From Candidatus Kaiserbacteria bacterium (GTDB taxonomy: Bacteria; Patescibacteriota; Minisyncoccia; Phycocordibacterales; UBA12088): 5,912 nucleotides of DNA. Positions 5,464 to 5,912 of the stretch are shown here, piece after piece. Location of the stretch: positions 1 to 5,912 of the forward strand of contig PWVU01000134.1 of the NCBI GenBank assembly GCA_003561715.1. The letters are read 5' to 3'. A program made the position numbers and the translations under genes. Below the pieces are notes generated by a model that was not told where the DNA came from, ran no database searches, and saw only the letters and a list, made by a program, of their open reading frames with translations. The first letter of the stretch is position 1; each line of letters begins with the position of its first letter.

Positions 5464-5895
5464 TTGCTTCGAAGGGTAAACTATCCCCTTCTTGCTTTTT
5501 TAAATTATTTCCCGCATCCCGTGCTTCTTGAGCAAGGGAGATATAAAGATGCTATCAATAATGTCAAAGACGCAAAAAAAATGATGCAAGAGATAAACAA
5601 AGAAATTAAAATGATTGATATGGCACATAAGCGCTCTCAAACTGTGTTCCACGTTATAAGAATAGGTAGCACTCACTTAAGCCCTCCTTCAACTGTCGCA
5701 GCAGCTACTCAATACTTCACTCAGGGAGAAGTATGGTCCGTTTTCGCCGCTACAGAAGTAATAGCACTTTCCTTTTTGACAAAAATGTATACGGAAGACC
5801 AGTTGAGTGAATCCTTCATAGGTTTTAAATTTAAAAAGCACACATTTCCTTTTTTGCTTTGGCAGCACGAAAAAAGAAAAAGAGGCAACCTTTAG
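5464..5895 (+). CDS. Hypothetical open frame, uncertain coding status and start
   Basis: The frame is open from 5431 to the TAG at 5893-5895. The longest version starts at TTG 5464, which has no ribosome binding site and runs through a hairpin with a T-run (5471-5501), so its first 15-20 codons are doubtful. Later starts are GTG 5521 (124 aa) and ATG 5581 or 5584 (about 104 aa), none with a clear ribosome binding site. The central part is protein-like: a charged amphipathic helix (KKMMQEINKEIKMIDMAHKR) followed by a Ser/Thr/Ala-rich segment and a mildly hydrophobic stretch (SVFAATEVIALSFL). The end is basic (HEKRKRGNL). The family is not recognised. It may be a small hypothetical gene, or the 3' end of a gene whose front was lost. 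No link to the CHAT operon is evident beyond adjacency. Confidence 0.4.
   Translation: MLRRVNYPLLAFLNYFPHPVLLEQGRYKDAINNVKDAKKMMQEINKEIKMIDMAHKRSQTVFHVIRIGSTHLSPPSTVAAATQYFTQGEVWSVFAATEVIALSFLTKMYTEDQLSESFIGFKFKKHTFPFLLWQHEKRKRGNL
5471..5501 (+). terminator. Candidate intrinsic terminator inside the doubtful 5' end of the last open frame
   Basis: GAAGGG (5471-5476) pairs with CCCTTC (5486-5491) around a nine-base loop, followed by TTGC and six T residues (5496-5501). The stem is short but the tail is good. If it works, it would stop transcripts entering from the left and, with the promoter at 5395, could act as an attenuator-like leader. Confidence 0.35.
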
Positions 5896-5906
5896 ATCAC
5901 CTCTTT
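5870..5906 (-). terminator. Candidate minus-strand intrinsic terminator
   Basis: AAAGAGG (5879-5885) pairs with CCTCTTT (5900-5906) around a 14-base loop. Read on the minus strand, the hairpin is followed by a T-rich tract (complement of the A-run 5870-5881, broken by one C). On the plus strand no T-run follows. This suggests the end of a minus-strand gene beyond the right edge, convergent with the open frame whose TAG lies in the loop. Confidence 0.45.
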
Positions 5907-5912
5907 AAGGAA

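Noticed and set aside
1..5912. Type III-E CRISPR (Craspase) locus
   Set aside because: A TPR-CHAT protein is present, but there is no CRISPR array, no gRAMP/Cas7-11 gene and no recognisable Csx30, Csx31 or RpoE in the window.

Overview
The window shows a bacterial accessory locus. Moderate-to-low GC, strong GGAGG-type ribosome binding sites, ATG/GTG starts and tightly packed same-strand genes suggest a Gram-positive (Bacillota/clostridial-type) host. That is an inference from composition and signals only; no taxonomic marker gene is present.

Positions 1-4871 hold three consecutive plus-strand genes that look like one transcription and translation unit. The first is cut by the left edge and leaves a C-terminal fragment of at least 297 residues of an unrecognised soluble protein. 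The second overlaps it by 20 bases and encodes a 236-residue protein of unknown family: a helical N-terminal half, a very acidic linker and a strand-rich C-terminal half. The third begins one base after the second ends. It encodes a 1094-residue protein with an alpha-helical/TPR-like front end and a C-terminal CHAT (caspase-HetF-associated-with-TPRs) peptidase domain whose His and Cys catalytic residues are both present. The natural reading is a regulated cytosolic protease (TPR-CHAT) encoded with two partner proteins that may sense, hold or be cut by it. Comparable CHAT operons are proposed biological-conflict or programmed-cell-death systems, but neither partner here could be placed in a named family with confidence.

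Positions 4872 to about 5460 contain no convincing gene. The stretch is unusually rich in inverted repeats: a pseudoknot-ordered pair just after the CHAT gene, a GC-rich stem closing a domain of about 195 nt, several short perfect hairpins (one followed by a T-run), and a sigma-A-like promoter whose -10 lies inside a perfect 10-bp inverted repeat. Positions 5464-5895 hold an open frame of uncertain reality. It is followed by an inverted repeat with a minus-strand T-tract, which looks like a terminator for a convergent gene to the right of the window.
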